Shown: positions 1-6,387, counted from the first letter of the stretch. The stretch is 7,019 bases of DNA from Pseudomonadota bacterium (GCA_023433185.1 JAEZEN010000371.1:1-7019); one strand, 5' to 3'. The notes: a model not told the origin generated them from the letters alone. Numbers and translations are program-made.

Positions 1-363
1 GAGGACGTCGAGGACGAGGCGCACAACACGACGCGCTTTATCATCCTGTCCAAGCGCGAACAGCATACTGCGGCCGGCAACGGCCCCGTGCTCACCACCT
101 TCGTCTTCCGGGTGCGCAACGTGCCAGCCGCCCTCTACAAGGCGCTGGGCGGCTTTGCGACGAACGGCGTCAACATGACCAAGCTCGAATCGTACCAGCT
201 CGGCGGCAAGTTCTTTGCGACGCAGTTCTACGCCGACGTCGAGGGCCATCCCGACGACCGGTCGCTCGCGCTCGCCCTCGAGGAGCTCGCCTTCTTCTCG
301 GCGGAGGTCAGGATTCTCGGCGTCTATCCGGCGAGTGCGTTCCGCGCCGGCCTCGCGGAGTAG
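1..363 (+). CDS. pheA: Prephenate dehydratase, C-terminal part with ACT domain (5' end outside window)
   Basis: This is the last 120 codons of a gene that begins before the window, ending at TAG 361-363. Prephenate dehydratase converts prephenate to phenylpyruvate in cytoplasmic phenylalanine synthesis. The fragment opens with the end of the catalytic domain: the sequence NTTRF (fragment residues 9-13) contains the TRF motif whose threonine is catalytically important in this family. From about residue 32 an ACT domain follows (VFRVRNVPAALYKAL, then NMTKLESYQ), which in this family binds phenylalanine for feedback inhibition; KLESYQ sits where other members have the ESRP motif. The family ending matches, with no extra C-terminal domain. 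An N-terminal chorismate mutase cannot be judged, but the monofunctional form is usual in Alphaproteobacteria. It converges on the TerB-like gene with 3 bp between the stops. Identity is confident; the upstream part is unseen. Confidence 0.92.
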   Translation, partial: EDVEDEAHNTTRFIILSKREQHTAAGNGPVLTTFVFRVRNVPAALYKALGGFATNGVNMTKLESYQLGGKFFATQFYADVEGHPDDRSLALALEELAFFSAEVRILGVYPASAFRAGLAE

Positions 364-366
364 CCG

Positions 367-789
367 TCAGAGCACCCGGTAGCGGACCCGGGCGCTCCGC
401 TCGATCGCGGCCACCACGAGCTTGTCGAGCTCGAGCCGATCGCGCAGCAGCTGGAGGAACCGCAGCTCCTCCTGCTCGACATGGAGGTCGACGGCGGCGA
501 CCTCGACCGCGAGCGCATAGGCGGTCTCATGGAGGCGCGGCGGCAGTGAGGTCGCGATGAGGTCGAGGATGCGGTCGAGCCCGTCGTCCTCTTGCAGCAG
601 TTCGCCGCAGTTCTCGGCGGTGGTCACGAGGCGGCTACGGTCGAACTCGGCGAAGACCGGGAGCGTCTTGACGATGTCGCCGATCTTGTTCAGCTCGCGG
701 TCGGTCATGCTGCGGTCGGCGGCCGACAGCGTCACCATCGCGTAGATCAGGGCCTCGTGCTCGGGGACGGTCTTCATCGTCTTGTTCAT
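367..789 (-). CDS. TerB-like (tellurite resistance TerB family) protein, 140 aa
   Basis: A complete gene for a small, soluble, mostly helical protein without signal peptide or membrane segment. It matches the TerB family: two acidic, metal-binding-type segments stand in a pseudo-repeat, AADRSMTDREL (about residues 23-33) and AAVDLHVEQEELRFL (about 98-112). Between them is the conserved stretch PPRLHETAYALAVE (about 83-96). TerB-fold proteins are linked to tellurite resistance and stress responses, but single copies outside a ter operon, as here, have no settled function, so no resistance claim is made. The ATG at 787-789 was chosen because similarity begins just after it. The open frame continues to 939, but that extra part is an arginine-rich, low-complexity translation crossing the lysS promoter. 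An ATG four codons further in (775-777) is the alternative. The ribosome site is weak (GAGACGAAAGCG). It diverges from lysS and ends 3 bp from the pheA stop. Confidence 0.82.
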   Translation of the reverse strand: MNKTMKTVPEHEALIYAMVTLSAADRSMTDRELNKIGDIVKTLPVFAEFDRSRLVTTAENCGELLQEDDGLDRILDLIATSLPPRLHETAYALAVEVAAVDLHVEQEELRFLQLLRDRLELDKLVVAAIERSARVRYRVL

Positions 790-816
790 CGCTTTCGTCT
801 CGGTGGCCTCGGGAAA

Positions 817-845
817 GCTATGGCGCAGGCCCCTCGCCAAGGCAA
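817..845 (-). promoter_or_regulatory. Possible promoter of the TerB-like gene
   Basis: On the - strand TTGCCT (845-840) and CATAGC (822-817) are separated by 17 bp and lie about 30 bases before the TerB-like ATG. The -35 is a fair match and the -10 is poor (3 of 6), so this is only the best candidate found by eye. Confidence 0.3.
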
Positions 846-863
846 GCCGCACGCAACGGGCCC

Positions 864-884
864 GGGCGGCACGAGGGCGGCACG
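864..884. repeat. Short tandem direct repeat (10 bp, period 11)
   Basis: GGGCGGCACG occurs at 864-873 and again at 875-884, one helical turn apart and just upstream of the lysS -35. It could bind a regulator on one face of the helix. In such GC-rich DNA it could also be chance. Confidence 0.4.
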
Positions 885-891
885 CGCGGCG

Positions 892-920
892 TTGACGCGG
901 CCGCCGGTGCTTTCTAGGGT
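892..920 (+). promoter_or_regulatory. Probable sigma70-type promoter of lysS
   Basis: TTGACG (892-897) and TAGGGT (915-920) are spaced by exactly 17 bp. TTGAC is the preferred -35 core in Alphaproteobacteria. A start near 927 would give a leader of about 29 bases before the lysS ATG at 956. It is the best promoter match in the window. Confidence 0.6.
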
Positions 921-955
921 CCGCCGCACATCCTTCCATTCAGGTCCGACCCATC

Positions 956-2632
956 ATGAACGCGGCGCCCTTGCCCGAGATCGACATCACGCCTGCCCTT
1001 CGCGCTGCCGCGGAGCGCTCGAAGGCGTGGCCCTTCGAGGAGGCGCGGAAGATCGTCGCCCGGCTTGCGAAGCGCGGCGACCCGGATCGCGGCGTCCTCT
1101 TCGAGACCGGCTACGGCCCCTCGGGCCTGCCTCATATCGGCACCTTCGGCGAGGTCGCGCGGACGACGATGGTCAGGACCGCGTTCCGGGTGCTGACCGG
1201 CGACACCGTCCCGACGCGTCTCCTCTGCTTCTCCGACGACATGGACGGGCTCCGCAAGGTTCCCGACAACGTGCCGAACAAGGAGATGATGCAGGCCCAT
1301 CTCCACCAGCCGCTCACGTCGGTGCCCGATCCCTTCGGCGAGTATCCGAGCTTCGGAGCCCACAACAATGCCCGGCTGCGGCGCTTTCTCGACCGCTTCG
1401 GCTTCTCCTACGAGTTCGCGAGCGCGACGGACTACTACACGTCCGGCCGCTTCGACGCGACGCTGCTCAGGATGCTCGAGGCCTATGACGAGGTGATGGC
1501 GATCATGCTGCCCTCGCTCGGCGAGGAGCGCCGCGAGACCTATTCGCCCTTCCTGCCGGTCAGCCCGACGACCGGCGCGGTGCTCCAGGTCGCGATCCTC
1601 GAGCGCAGGCCCGAGGCCGGCACCATCGTCTACCGCGATCCCGACACGGGGAAGCTGGTCGAGCAGCCGGTCACCGGCGGCCAGGTCAAGTGCCAGTGGA
1701 AGGCCGACTGGGCGCTCCGCTGGGCGGCGCTCGGGGTCGACTACGAGATGTCCGGCAAGGACCTCATCGACTCGGTCCGCCTGTCGAGCCGCATCTGCAC
1801 CGTGCTCGGCGGCACCCCGCCGGAGGGCTTCAACTACGAACTCTTCCTCGACGATGCCGGCCAGAAGATATCGAAGTCGAAGGGCAATGGCCTGACCATC
1901 GACGAGTGGCTCACCTATGCCTCGCCGGAGAGCCTGTCGCTCTTCATGTTCCAGAAGCCGAAGGCGGCGAAGCGGCTCTACTTCGATGTCATCCCGCGGG
2001 CGGTCGACGAGTATTTCCAGTTCCTCGCCGCCTATCCCGGCCAGCCCGAGGAGCAGCGGCTCGGCAACCCGGTCTGGCACATCCATGGCGGCCGGCCGCC
2101 GGCGGTCGAGATGCCGATCGCCTTCGTGATGCTGCTCAACCTCGCGGCCGCCTCCAACGCCCACGACAAGGACGTGCTGTGGGGCTTCATCCTCCGCCAC
2201 GTGCCCGGGGTGACGCCGGAGAGCCACCCGAAGCTCGACGAGCTGGTCGGCTATGCGGTGCGCTACTACGACGATTTCGTCGCGCCGAAGAAGGTGTTCC
2301 GCGCCCCCGACGCCGAGGAGCGCGCGGCGCTTGCCGCGCTGGACACGGCGCTCGCCAGGCTCGAGGCCGAGGGCGAGACCGACGGCAACGCCATCCAGAA
2401 TGCCGTCTACGAGGTCGGCCGGTCCTTCGCGCGCTTCCAGGACCAGACGAAGACGTCGCCCGATGGCCGGCCGGGCGTGGCCCTCACCTGGTTCGAGACG
2501 CTCTACCAGGTCCTGCTGGGCCTCGAGCGCGGGCCGCGCTTCGGCTCGTTCGTGTCGATCTACGGCATCCCCGAGACGCGGGCGCTGATCGCCAAGGCGC
2601 TGGCGGGGGAACTGGCGTCGCCCGTTTCCTGA
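956..2632 (+). CDS. lysS: Lysyl-tRNA synthetase, class I (LysRS1, archaeal type)
   Basis: This enzyme attaches lysine to tRNA-Lys in the cytoplasm using ATP, and is essential if it is the only LysRS. The 558 residues are complete and of usual length. The class I Rossmann signatures are clear: PHIG (59-62) within [15 protein letters not shown] is the HIGH motif, and KISKS (304-308) followed by KGNG is the KMSKS motif. [13 protein letters not shown] (91-103) and [14 protein letters not shown] (243-256) are family-typical. The rest, to about 540, is the helical anticodon-binding region. The class II LysRS motifs are absent, so this is the non-homologous class I form found in Archaea, Alphaproteobacteria and spirochaetes. 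The ATG at 956 follows a good promoter and only a weak Shine-Dalgarno (AGGT, 942-945, 10 bases away). It diverges from the TerB-like gene and converges on the SNase-like gene with 5 bp between stops, so it is probably monocistronic. Confidence 0.96.
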   Translation: MNAAPLPEIDITPALRAAAERSKAWPFEEARKIVARLAKRGDPDRGVLFETGYGPSGLPHIGTFGEVARTTMVRTAFRVLTGDTVPTRLLCFSDDMDGLRKVPDNVPNKEMMQAHLHQPLTSVPDPFGEYPSFGAHNNARLRRFLDRFGFSYEFASATDYYTSGRFDATLLRMLEAYDEVMAIMLPSLGEERRETYSPFLPVSPTTGAVLQVAILERRPEAGTIVYRDPDTGKLVEQPVTGGQVKCQWKADWALRWAALGVDYEMSGKDLIDSVRLSSRICTVLGGTPPEGFNYELFLDDAGQKISKSKGNGLTIDEWLTYASPESLSLFMFQKPKAAKRLYFDVIPRAVDEYFQFLAAYPGQPEEQRLGNPVWHIHGGRPPAVEMPIAFVMLLNLAAASNAHDKDVLWGFILRHVPGVTPESHPKLDELVGYAVRYYDDFVAPKKVFRAPDAEERAALAALDTALARLEAEGETDGNAIQNAVYEVGRSFARFQDQTKTSPDGRPGVALTWFETLYQVLLGLERGPRFGSFVSIYGIPETRALIAKALAGELASPVS

Positions 2633-2637
2633 TTCGG

Positions 2638-3270
2638 CTACTCGGCCGTCGCCGGGCAGGTGCCGTCCGCCGCCGTTCCCCGCCAGACGCCGGCCCGCCC
2701 GCAGCGGCCGGCGAGCGCCGCCTCCCGGTAGGCATCGGTCGCGTAGTCGTTGGGCGTCCCCCAGCCCTGGCGAAGCAGCCACTCGCCGAGGTCGATCCGG
2801 CCGACGCGGCAGGGGGCGACGATCTCCGTCGTCTCGACCACCGGCGGGAAGTAGCACTCGACCGGCCGCCCGCCGAGGAAGCGCCGGAACGAGACCAGCG
2901 CGGTGCGACCGCAGGGCCATTCCTCGCCGCTCGACAGCCGGCACATGCGGTCGAGGGGCACGGGGTCGACCCCCGAGATGCGGATGGTGAGGTTGCGGAT
3001 ATGGAGGGTCGCGGCGTCGGTCGTCTCGGGCAGGGAGAAGCGGCGCCACTTCGCCGTCTCCGGCTTCGCCTCCGGCGCCGGCAGGCGCTCGCGATAGAGC
3101 GGCCCGTCGACCTCCGGCCCCGGCGTCACGCCGGGCGGGGTGACGGTGCGCGTGGCGCGCGGCACGAACTCGACCTCGGGCTCCTCGGCCCGGGCGGGCA
3201 GGGCGGGGAGAAGCGGCAGCAGGCAGGCGAGGGCGAGGAGAGCGGCGAGCGCCGGCCGCCGTCGCGTCAC
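2638..3270 (-). CDS. Secreted SNase-fold (thermonuclease-like) protein, probably catalytically impaired
   Basis: A 210-residue exported protein. The N-terminus MTRRRP, a hydrophobic run (about 7-24) and PARA|EE (cleavage after about residue 28) form a typical Sec signal peptide. A proline-rich linker follows to about 75. Residues about 88-198 resemble the staphylococcal nuclease fold: LTIRISGVDPV, CGRTAL, RPVECYF, RIDLGEWLLRQGWG and AYREAALAG..GVW occur in family order. By eye, nuclease Arg35 and Asp40 correspond to R97 and D102. Glu43 falls on P105 and Arg87 on about E149, so nuclease activity is doubtful. Six cysteines in the mature part (110, 120, 139, 154, 190, 205) suggest disulphides and a periplasmic or extracellular location. 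GTG at 3268-3270 is chosen because it overlaps the regulator's TGA (GTGA) and places the signal peptide at the very start. An ATG at 3298-3300 or a GTG at 3280-3282 would add residues inside the upstream gene. It is cotranscribed with the S24 regulator. Confidence 0.8.
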   Translation of the reverse strand: MTRRRPALAALLALACLLPLLPALPARAEEPEVEFVPRATRTVTPPGVTPGPEVDGPLYRERLPAPEAKPETAKWRRFSLPETTDAATLHIRNLTIRISGVDPVPLDRMCRLSSGEEWPCGRTALVSFRRFLGGRPVECYFPPVVETTEIVAPCRVGRIDLGEWLLRQGWGTPNDYATDAYREAALAGRCGRAGVWRGTAADGTCPATAE

Positions 3271-3911
3271 TGGCTCGCCCACATGATCCGGGCGATCCAT
3301 TCGATCTCCGCGAGCGGCACGGTGCGCATCGGGTGGTCCGGGTTGAGCGAGGCGAGGTGAACGCTCCGCTGGGTCTTCTTTTCGAGGACCTTCGCCATCA
3401 CCTCGCCGTCCCGCGTCCTGACCACGACTCGGTCGCCGCGGCGGGCATCGAGCGTCGGCGAGACGATGATCGTGTCGCCGTGGCGGTAGAGCGGCAGCAT
3501 CGAATCGCCGGTCACCTTGAGCGCATAGACGCCGTCGCCGCGGGCGAGCGGCGCCTCGACCTGGTCCCAGCCGTGGCCGGCCGGGAAGCCGCCGTCGTCG
3601 AAGAAGCCGCCCGCACCGGCCTGGGCCAGGCCGAGGAGCGGGACCTGGCGGAAGTTCGGGTCGCGCCGCGCCGGCGCCCGGCCGCGCTCGAGCAGGCCCA
3701 TGAACTCGGCGATCGACATGCCGGTCGCCTTGAGGATCTTCGACACGCTCTCGGTCGACGGCCAGCGCTCCCGGCCGTCCGGCCCGGTGCGCTTCGACGG
3801 GTTGAACGTGGTCGGGTCGAGCCCGGCGCGCCGGGCAAGGCCGGACGTCGTGAGCTGGTAGCGCTTGGCGACTTCGTCGATCGCCGCCCAGATGCGGTCA
3901 TGCGACAGCAC
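3267..3911 (-). CDS. HTH (XRE-type) transcriptional regulator with LexA-like S24 peptidase domain
   Basis: A 214-residue repressor-type protein of the LexA/CI architecture. Residues about 1-72 are the DNA-binding part: LTTSGLARRAGLDPTTF (20-36) is a helix-turn-helix, and STESVSKILKATGMSIAEF follows. A linker leads to an S24 domain (about 88-212). The nucleophile is Ser137 in VTGDSMLP and the general base is Lys174 in VMAKVL. Their 37-residue spacing equals that of E. coli LexA (119/156). LAQAGAGG has an Ala-Gly pair (98-99) at roughly the place of the LexA cleavage bond, so self-cleavage is possible but unproven. The GTG start (3909-3911) has a strong Shine-Dalgarno, GGAGG at 3918-3922, six bases away. 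Such chromosomal regulators occur widely in Alphaproteobacteria, so a prophage origin is not needed and no phage genes are nearby. Its TGA overlaps the start of the SNase-like gene, the likely co-regulated partner. It is not the SOS LexA: its HTH differs and I saw no LexA box. Confidence 0.9.
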   Translation of the reverse strand: MLSHDRIWAAIDEVAKRYQLTTSGLARRAGLDPTTFNPSKRTGPDGRERWPSTESVSKILKATGMSIAEFMGLLERGRAPARRDPNFRQVPLLGLAQAGAGGFFDDGGFPAGHGWDQVEAPLARGDGVYALKVTGDSMLPLYRHGDTIIVSPTLDARRGDRVVVRTRDGEVMAKVLEKKTQRSVHLASLNPDHPMRTVPLAEIEWIARIMWASQ

Positions 3912-3917
3912 GAGACC

Positions 3918-3922
3918 CCTCC
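3918..3922 (-). promoter_or_regulatory. Ribosome binding site fixing the GTG start of the S24 regulator
   Basis: GGAGG on the - strand, six bases before the GTG at 3911-3909. It supports GTG over any internal start, since no ATG lies close by in frame. Confidence 0.75.
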
Positions 3923-3932
3923 GTGCCGTGTC

Positions 3933-3949
3933 CCTGCCGGTGTGGCAGG
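3933..3949. promoter_or_regulatory. Inverted repeat, candidate operator of the S24 regulator
   Basis: CCTGCC, five bases (GGTGT), then GGCAGG form a perfect 6-bp inverted repeat. One further pair matches beyond a mismatch on each side. It lies between the AT-rich promoter-like stretch and the ribosome site of the regulator, where an autorepressor would bind. The 17-bp two-fold layout suits a dimeric HTH protein. It could instead form a short leader hairpin. Confidence 0.5.
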
Positions 3950-3993
3950 AATATATGCCTTAACCATGTATCCCCGCGGGGCGCCATTGTCGA
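3950..3993 (-). promoter_or_regulatory. Promoter-like region of the S24 regulator / SNase-like unit
   Basis: This AT-rich island stands out in GC-rich DNA. On the - strand TCGACA (3993-3988) and TACATG (3970-3965) are 17 bp apart. A second -10-like word, TATATT (3955-3950), has no matching -35. A 10-bp palindrome, CCCCGCGGGG (3972-3981), sits in the spacer. The promoter presence is fairly likely; the exact boxes are uncertain. Confidence 0.42.
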
Positions 3994-4069
3994 GTCACGA
4001 TTTGTCCCGGCGATTCCGGAAACGCTTCAACCGCTTGCTGTGCCGCCCGGCGCGCCGCCGCGACCGCTT

Positions 4070-6295
4070 CTATCCCCGCTCCGCCCCATCCGTCCGCGCC
4101 GGCGGGAATCGCCCGTAGAAGGTTTCGCCCGCCCGGGCGAGGTCGAGGAGCAGCGGGTCCGGAGCGAAGCGCGGGCCGTGCCGGCCGGCGAGCCGCTCGA
4201 GCCGCGCGACGAAGGTCGCGACGCCCATGAAGTCGATGTAGGAGAGGGTGCCGCCGGTGAAGGGCGGGAAGCCGAAGCCGAGGATCGAGCCGACATCGGC
4301 CTCGCGCACGTCGGTGATCACGCCTTCGGCGAAGCACCGCGCGGTCTCGAGCGCCATGATCGCGAGGTAGCGCTCCTTCAGGTCGCCGATGTCGACGGCC
4401 TCGGCGTCCAGGCGCGCCGGGTGGAGTTCGGCGAGCCCCGGCCACAGCCGCTTCTTCGCGGCCGGGCTCTCGGGGTAGTCATAGAAGCCCTTGCCGTTCT
4501 TCCGGCCGAGCCGGCCGTGGTCGTCGACCATCGCCCGCACGAGGCGGTAGGTGTCCTCCGGCACCGCCTCCGGCCCGAGGTCTGCGCGGGTCGCCTCCAT
4601 GATGCGGAGCGAGAGGTCGATCGCCACCTCGTCGTTGAGCGCCAGCGGGCCGACCGGCATCCCCGCCATCCGCGCCACGTTCTCGATCAGCGCCGGCGGC
4701 ACGCCCTCGGCGAGCATGCGGTGGCCCTCGCCGATATAGGTCGTCACCACCCGCGAGGTGTAGAAGCCGCGCGAATCATTGACCACGATCGGCGTCTTCC
4801 GGATGCGGCGGACGAAGTCGAGGGCGGCGGCGAGCGCGGGCGCCCCCGTCTCCGGCGCGGTGATCAGCTCGACCAGCATCATCTTCTCGACCGGCGAGAA
4901 GAAATGGATGCCGATCACGTCGGCCGGGCGCGGCGCGGCCGCGGCGAGGGAGGCGATCGGCAGCGTGGAGGTGTTGGAGCCGAGGATGGCGCCCGGCCGC
5001 ATGGCATCGAAGGCGCGGGCGATCGCTTCGGCCTTGACGGCGCGATCCTCGAACACCGCCTCGATCACGAGGTCGGCACCGCCGAGCGCCGCGAAGTCCG
5101 TGCCGGTCGAAATCCGGGCGAGCGCCGCGTCGCGGTCGGCTTCAGCCAGGCGGCCGCGCGATACCGCCTTGGCCAGCGAGGCGGCGACCGTGGCCTTGCC
5201 GGCTTCGGCCGCCGCGGCGTCGCGATCGAGCAGGACCACCTTCATGCCGGCCCGGGCGGCAACGGCGGCGATGCCGGCGCCCATGAAGCCCGCGCCGATG
5301 ATCCCCACCGTGCCGATCTCCGTCGGCGCGACGCCGGCCGGCCGACGGGCGAGCTTGTTGAGGTCCTGGAGCGTGACGAAGAGCGAGCGGATCATCGCCG
5401 CCGCCTCGTCGGTCTGGAGGGCCTGCGCGAAGTAGCGCTGCTCGACCCGCAGCGCCTGGTCGAAGGGCAGTTGCAGGCCCTCGAAGACCGCCGAGAGAAG
5501 GGCCCGCGCACCGGGATAATTGTCGTGGGTCTCCTTGCGGTAGTGGGCATTGGCCGCCGGCCAGAGGTTGAAACCCTGCGGCGAGAACACCTTCGGCCCG
5601 GGTCCCTTGAAGCCGTCCGCGTCCCACGGCGCGACCTTCCGCGGCGTCTCCTTCAGCCACCGCCGCGCCGCCGCGAGCAGGTCGTCGGGCGGCACCACCG
5701 CATCGAGGAGGCCGAGCGCCTTCGCCCGCGCCGGCTTGAGCTGCTCGCCCTTGAGGAGGATGGTCAGCGCCTCCTGGGTGTTGACCAGGCGCGCCACCCG
5801 CTGCGTGCCGCCGGCGCCGGGGAGGAGGCCGACGCGCACTTCGGGCAGGCCGACCCGCACCTTCTCGCCGTCGGCGGCGATCCGGCCGTGGCAGGCGAGC
5901 GCCAGCTCGAAGGCCCCGCCGAGGCAGGTGCCGTTGATCGCAGCGACCACCGGCTTGCCGCAGGTCTCGATCCGCCGGAAGATGTCGCCGAGGCGGAACG
6001 TCTCGGCATAGAGCCGCCGCGTCGCTTCCTCGCGCTGCCCGGCCGCGCAGGCCTTTCGGAATTCGCCGAGCATGCGGTCGAGCATGGCGAGGTCGGCGCC
6101 GCCCGAGAACGTCTCCTTGCCCGAGGCGATCACCACCCCGATGATCGTCTCGTCGGCCACGATCGCGTCGAAGATGGCGCCGAGCTCGTCCATCACGCCG
6201 AGGTCGAAGACGTTCATCGATCGGCCGGGCATGTCCCAGGTGACGGTCGCGATGCCGTCGCCGTCGATCGCGAGGCGGAAGTTCACGTAGGGCAT
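4070..6295 (-). CDS. fadB: Bifunctional enoyl-CoA hydratase / 3-hydroxyacyl-CoA dehydrogenase (fatty-acid oxidation alpha subunit)
   Basis: This enzyme carries out the hydration and NAD-dependent dehydrogenation steps of beta-oxidation in the cytoplasm, usually complexed with a thiolase (FadA). The 741 residues match the family length. The N-terminal crotonase domain (about 1-190) has an oxyanion-hole segment (ETFSGGADL, 61-69) and both catalytic glutamates, E130 (LGGAFE) and E152 (LPEVRVGLLPGAGGTQR). A linker leads to the dehydrogenase NAD domain: GAGFMG (334-339), the strand-end acidic D357, SNTSTLPI (440-447) and the catalytic His464-Glu470 pair in IHFFSPVEKM. The C-terminal helical domains follow (NDSRGFYTSR at 506-515, GRKNGKGFYDYP at 597-608, FGFPPFTGG at 674-682). 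The ATG at 6293-6295 has an AGAGGGG ribosome site six bases upstream. No thiolase gene is adjacent on either side here, so the partner must be elsewhere. FadB and FadJ types cannot be separated surely by eye, so the symbol is provisional. Confidence 0.94.
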   Translation of the reverse strand: MPYVNFRLAIDGDGIATVTWDMPGRSMNVFDLGVMDELGAIFDAIVADETIIGVVIASGKETFSGGADLAMLDRMLGEFRKACAAGQREEATRRLYAETFRLGDIFRRIETCGKPVVAAINGTCLGGAFELALACHGRIAADGEKVRVGLPEVRVGLLPGAGGTQRVARLVNTQEALTILLKGEQLKPARAKALGLLDAVVPPDDLLAAARRWLKETPRKVAPWDADGFKGPGPKVFSPQGFNLWPAANAHYRKETHDNYPGARALLSAVFEGLQLPFDQALRVEQRYFAQALQTDEAAAMIRSLFVTLQDLNKLARRPAGVAPTEIGTVGIIGAGFMGAGIAAVAARAGMKVVLLDRDAAAAEAGKATVAASLAKAVSRGRLAEADRDAALARISTGTDFAALGGADLVIEAVFEDRAVKAEAIARAFDAMRPGAILGSNTSTLPIASLAAAAPRPADVIGIHFFSPVEKMMLVELITAPETGAPALAAALDFVRRIRKTPIVVNDSRGFYTSRVVTTYIGEGHRMLAEGVPPALIENVARMAGMPVGPLALNDEVAIDLSLRIMEATRADLGPEAVPEDTYRLVRAMVDDHGRLGRKNGKGFYDYPESPAAKKRLWPGLAELHPARLDAEAVDIGDLKERYLAIMALETARCFAEGVITDVREADVGSILGFGFPPFTGGTLSYIDFMGVATFVARLERLAGRHGPRFAPDPLLLDLARAGETFYGRFPPARTDGAERG

Positions 6296-6301
6296 CGACC
6301 G

Positions 6302-6308
6302 CCCCTCT
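6302..6308 (-). promoter_or_regulatory. Ribosome binding site of fadB
   Basis: AGAGGGG on the - strand, six bases before the ATG at 6295, supports that start. No convincing -35/-10 pair for fadB was found in the 92-bp spacer; TAGCAT (about 6336-6331) is a lone -10-like word. Confidence 0.6.
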
Positions 6309-6347
6309 TCACGAGAGCCATGGGGATGCTAGTTCTTCCGGCAGAGG

Positions 6348-6372
6348 GTCCGCGAAACGGGGCAGCGCGGAC
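6348..6372. promoter_or_regulatory. Inverted repeat just upstream of the EAL gene, operator or leader hairpin
   Basis: GTCCGCG (6348-6354) and CGCGGAC (6366-6372) are perfect 7-bp arms around an 11-base spacer. The right arm ends two bases before the GGAGG ribosome site of the EAL gene. It may be an operator in the divergent fadB/EAL spacer. If transcribed, it may be a GC-rich stem that affects translation. No T-run follows, so it is not a terminator. Confidence 0.48.
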
Positions 6373-6374
6373 GT

Positions 6375-6379
6375 GGAGG
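6375..6379 (+). promoter_or_regulatory. Ribosome binding site of the EAL gene
   Basis: GGAGG lies eight bases before the ATG at 6388 and decides that start. An in-frame ATG 21 codons later falls inside the start of the EAL domain and has no such site. Confidence 0.7.
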
Positions 6380-6387
6380 CTTGAGGT

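Noticed and set aside
790..939. A 50-codon N-terminal extension of the TerB-like protein.
   Set aside because: The translation is Arg-rich, unlike the family, and would run over the lysS promoter. Similarity starts at the ATG at 789.
914..3049. An open frame of 711 codons on the - strand antisense to lysS.
   Set aside because: Same cause: no recognisable motif, Arg/Leu/Asp-rich composition, and it cuts across both lysS and part of the SNase-like gene.
3220..3230. A lipoprotein signal (cysteine 16 in LALAC) in the SNase-like protein.
   Set aside because: The preceding residues do not fit the lipobox well, the hydrophobic run continues past the cysteine, and a good type I cleavage site (PARA) follows.
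3271..3300. The longer ATG start (3300) for the SNase-like protein.
   Set aside because: It adds ten polar residues before the signal peptide and lies inside the upstream gene, whereas the GTG at 3270 gives a standard coupled overlap and signal peptide.
1690..3360. A 556-codon + strand frame overlapping lysS and antisense to the SNase-like gene.
   Set aside because: Arg/Gly/Pro-rich translation spanning two well-supported genes; no ribosome site or family match.
3912..3993. A LexA (SOS) box of the alphaproteobacterial GTTC-N7-GTTC type upstream of the S24 gene.
   Set aside because: No such spaced direct repeat was seen; the only clear symmetry is CCTGCC-N5-GGCAGG.
3912..4069. A small gene or terminator in the gap between fadB and the S24 regulator.
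   Set aside because: Short frames here are continuations of shadow frames without ribosome sites. TTCCGGAA and CCCCGCGGGG are palindromes but have no T-run. Only promoter-like and operator-like signals remain.
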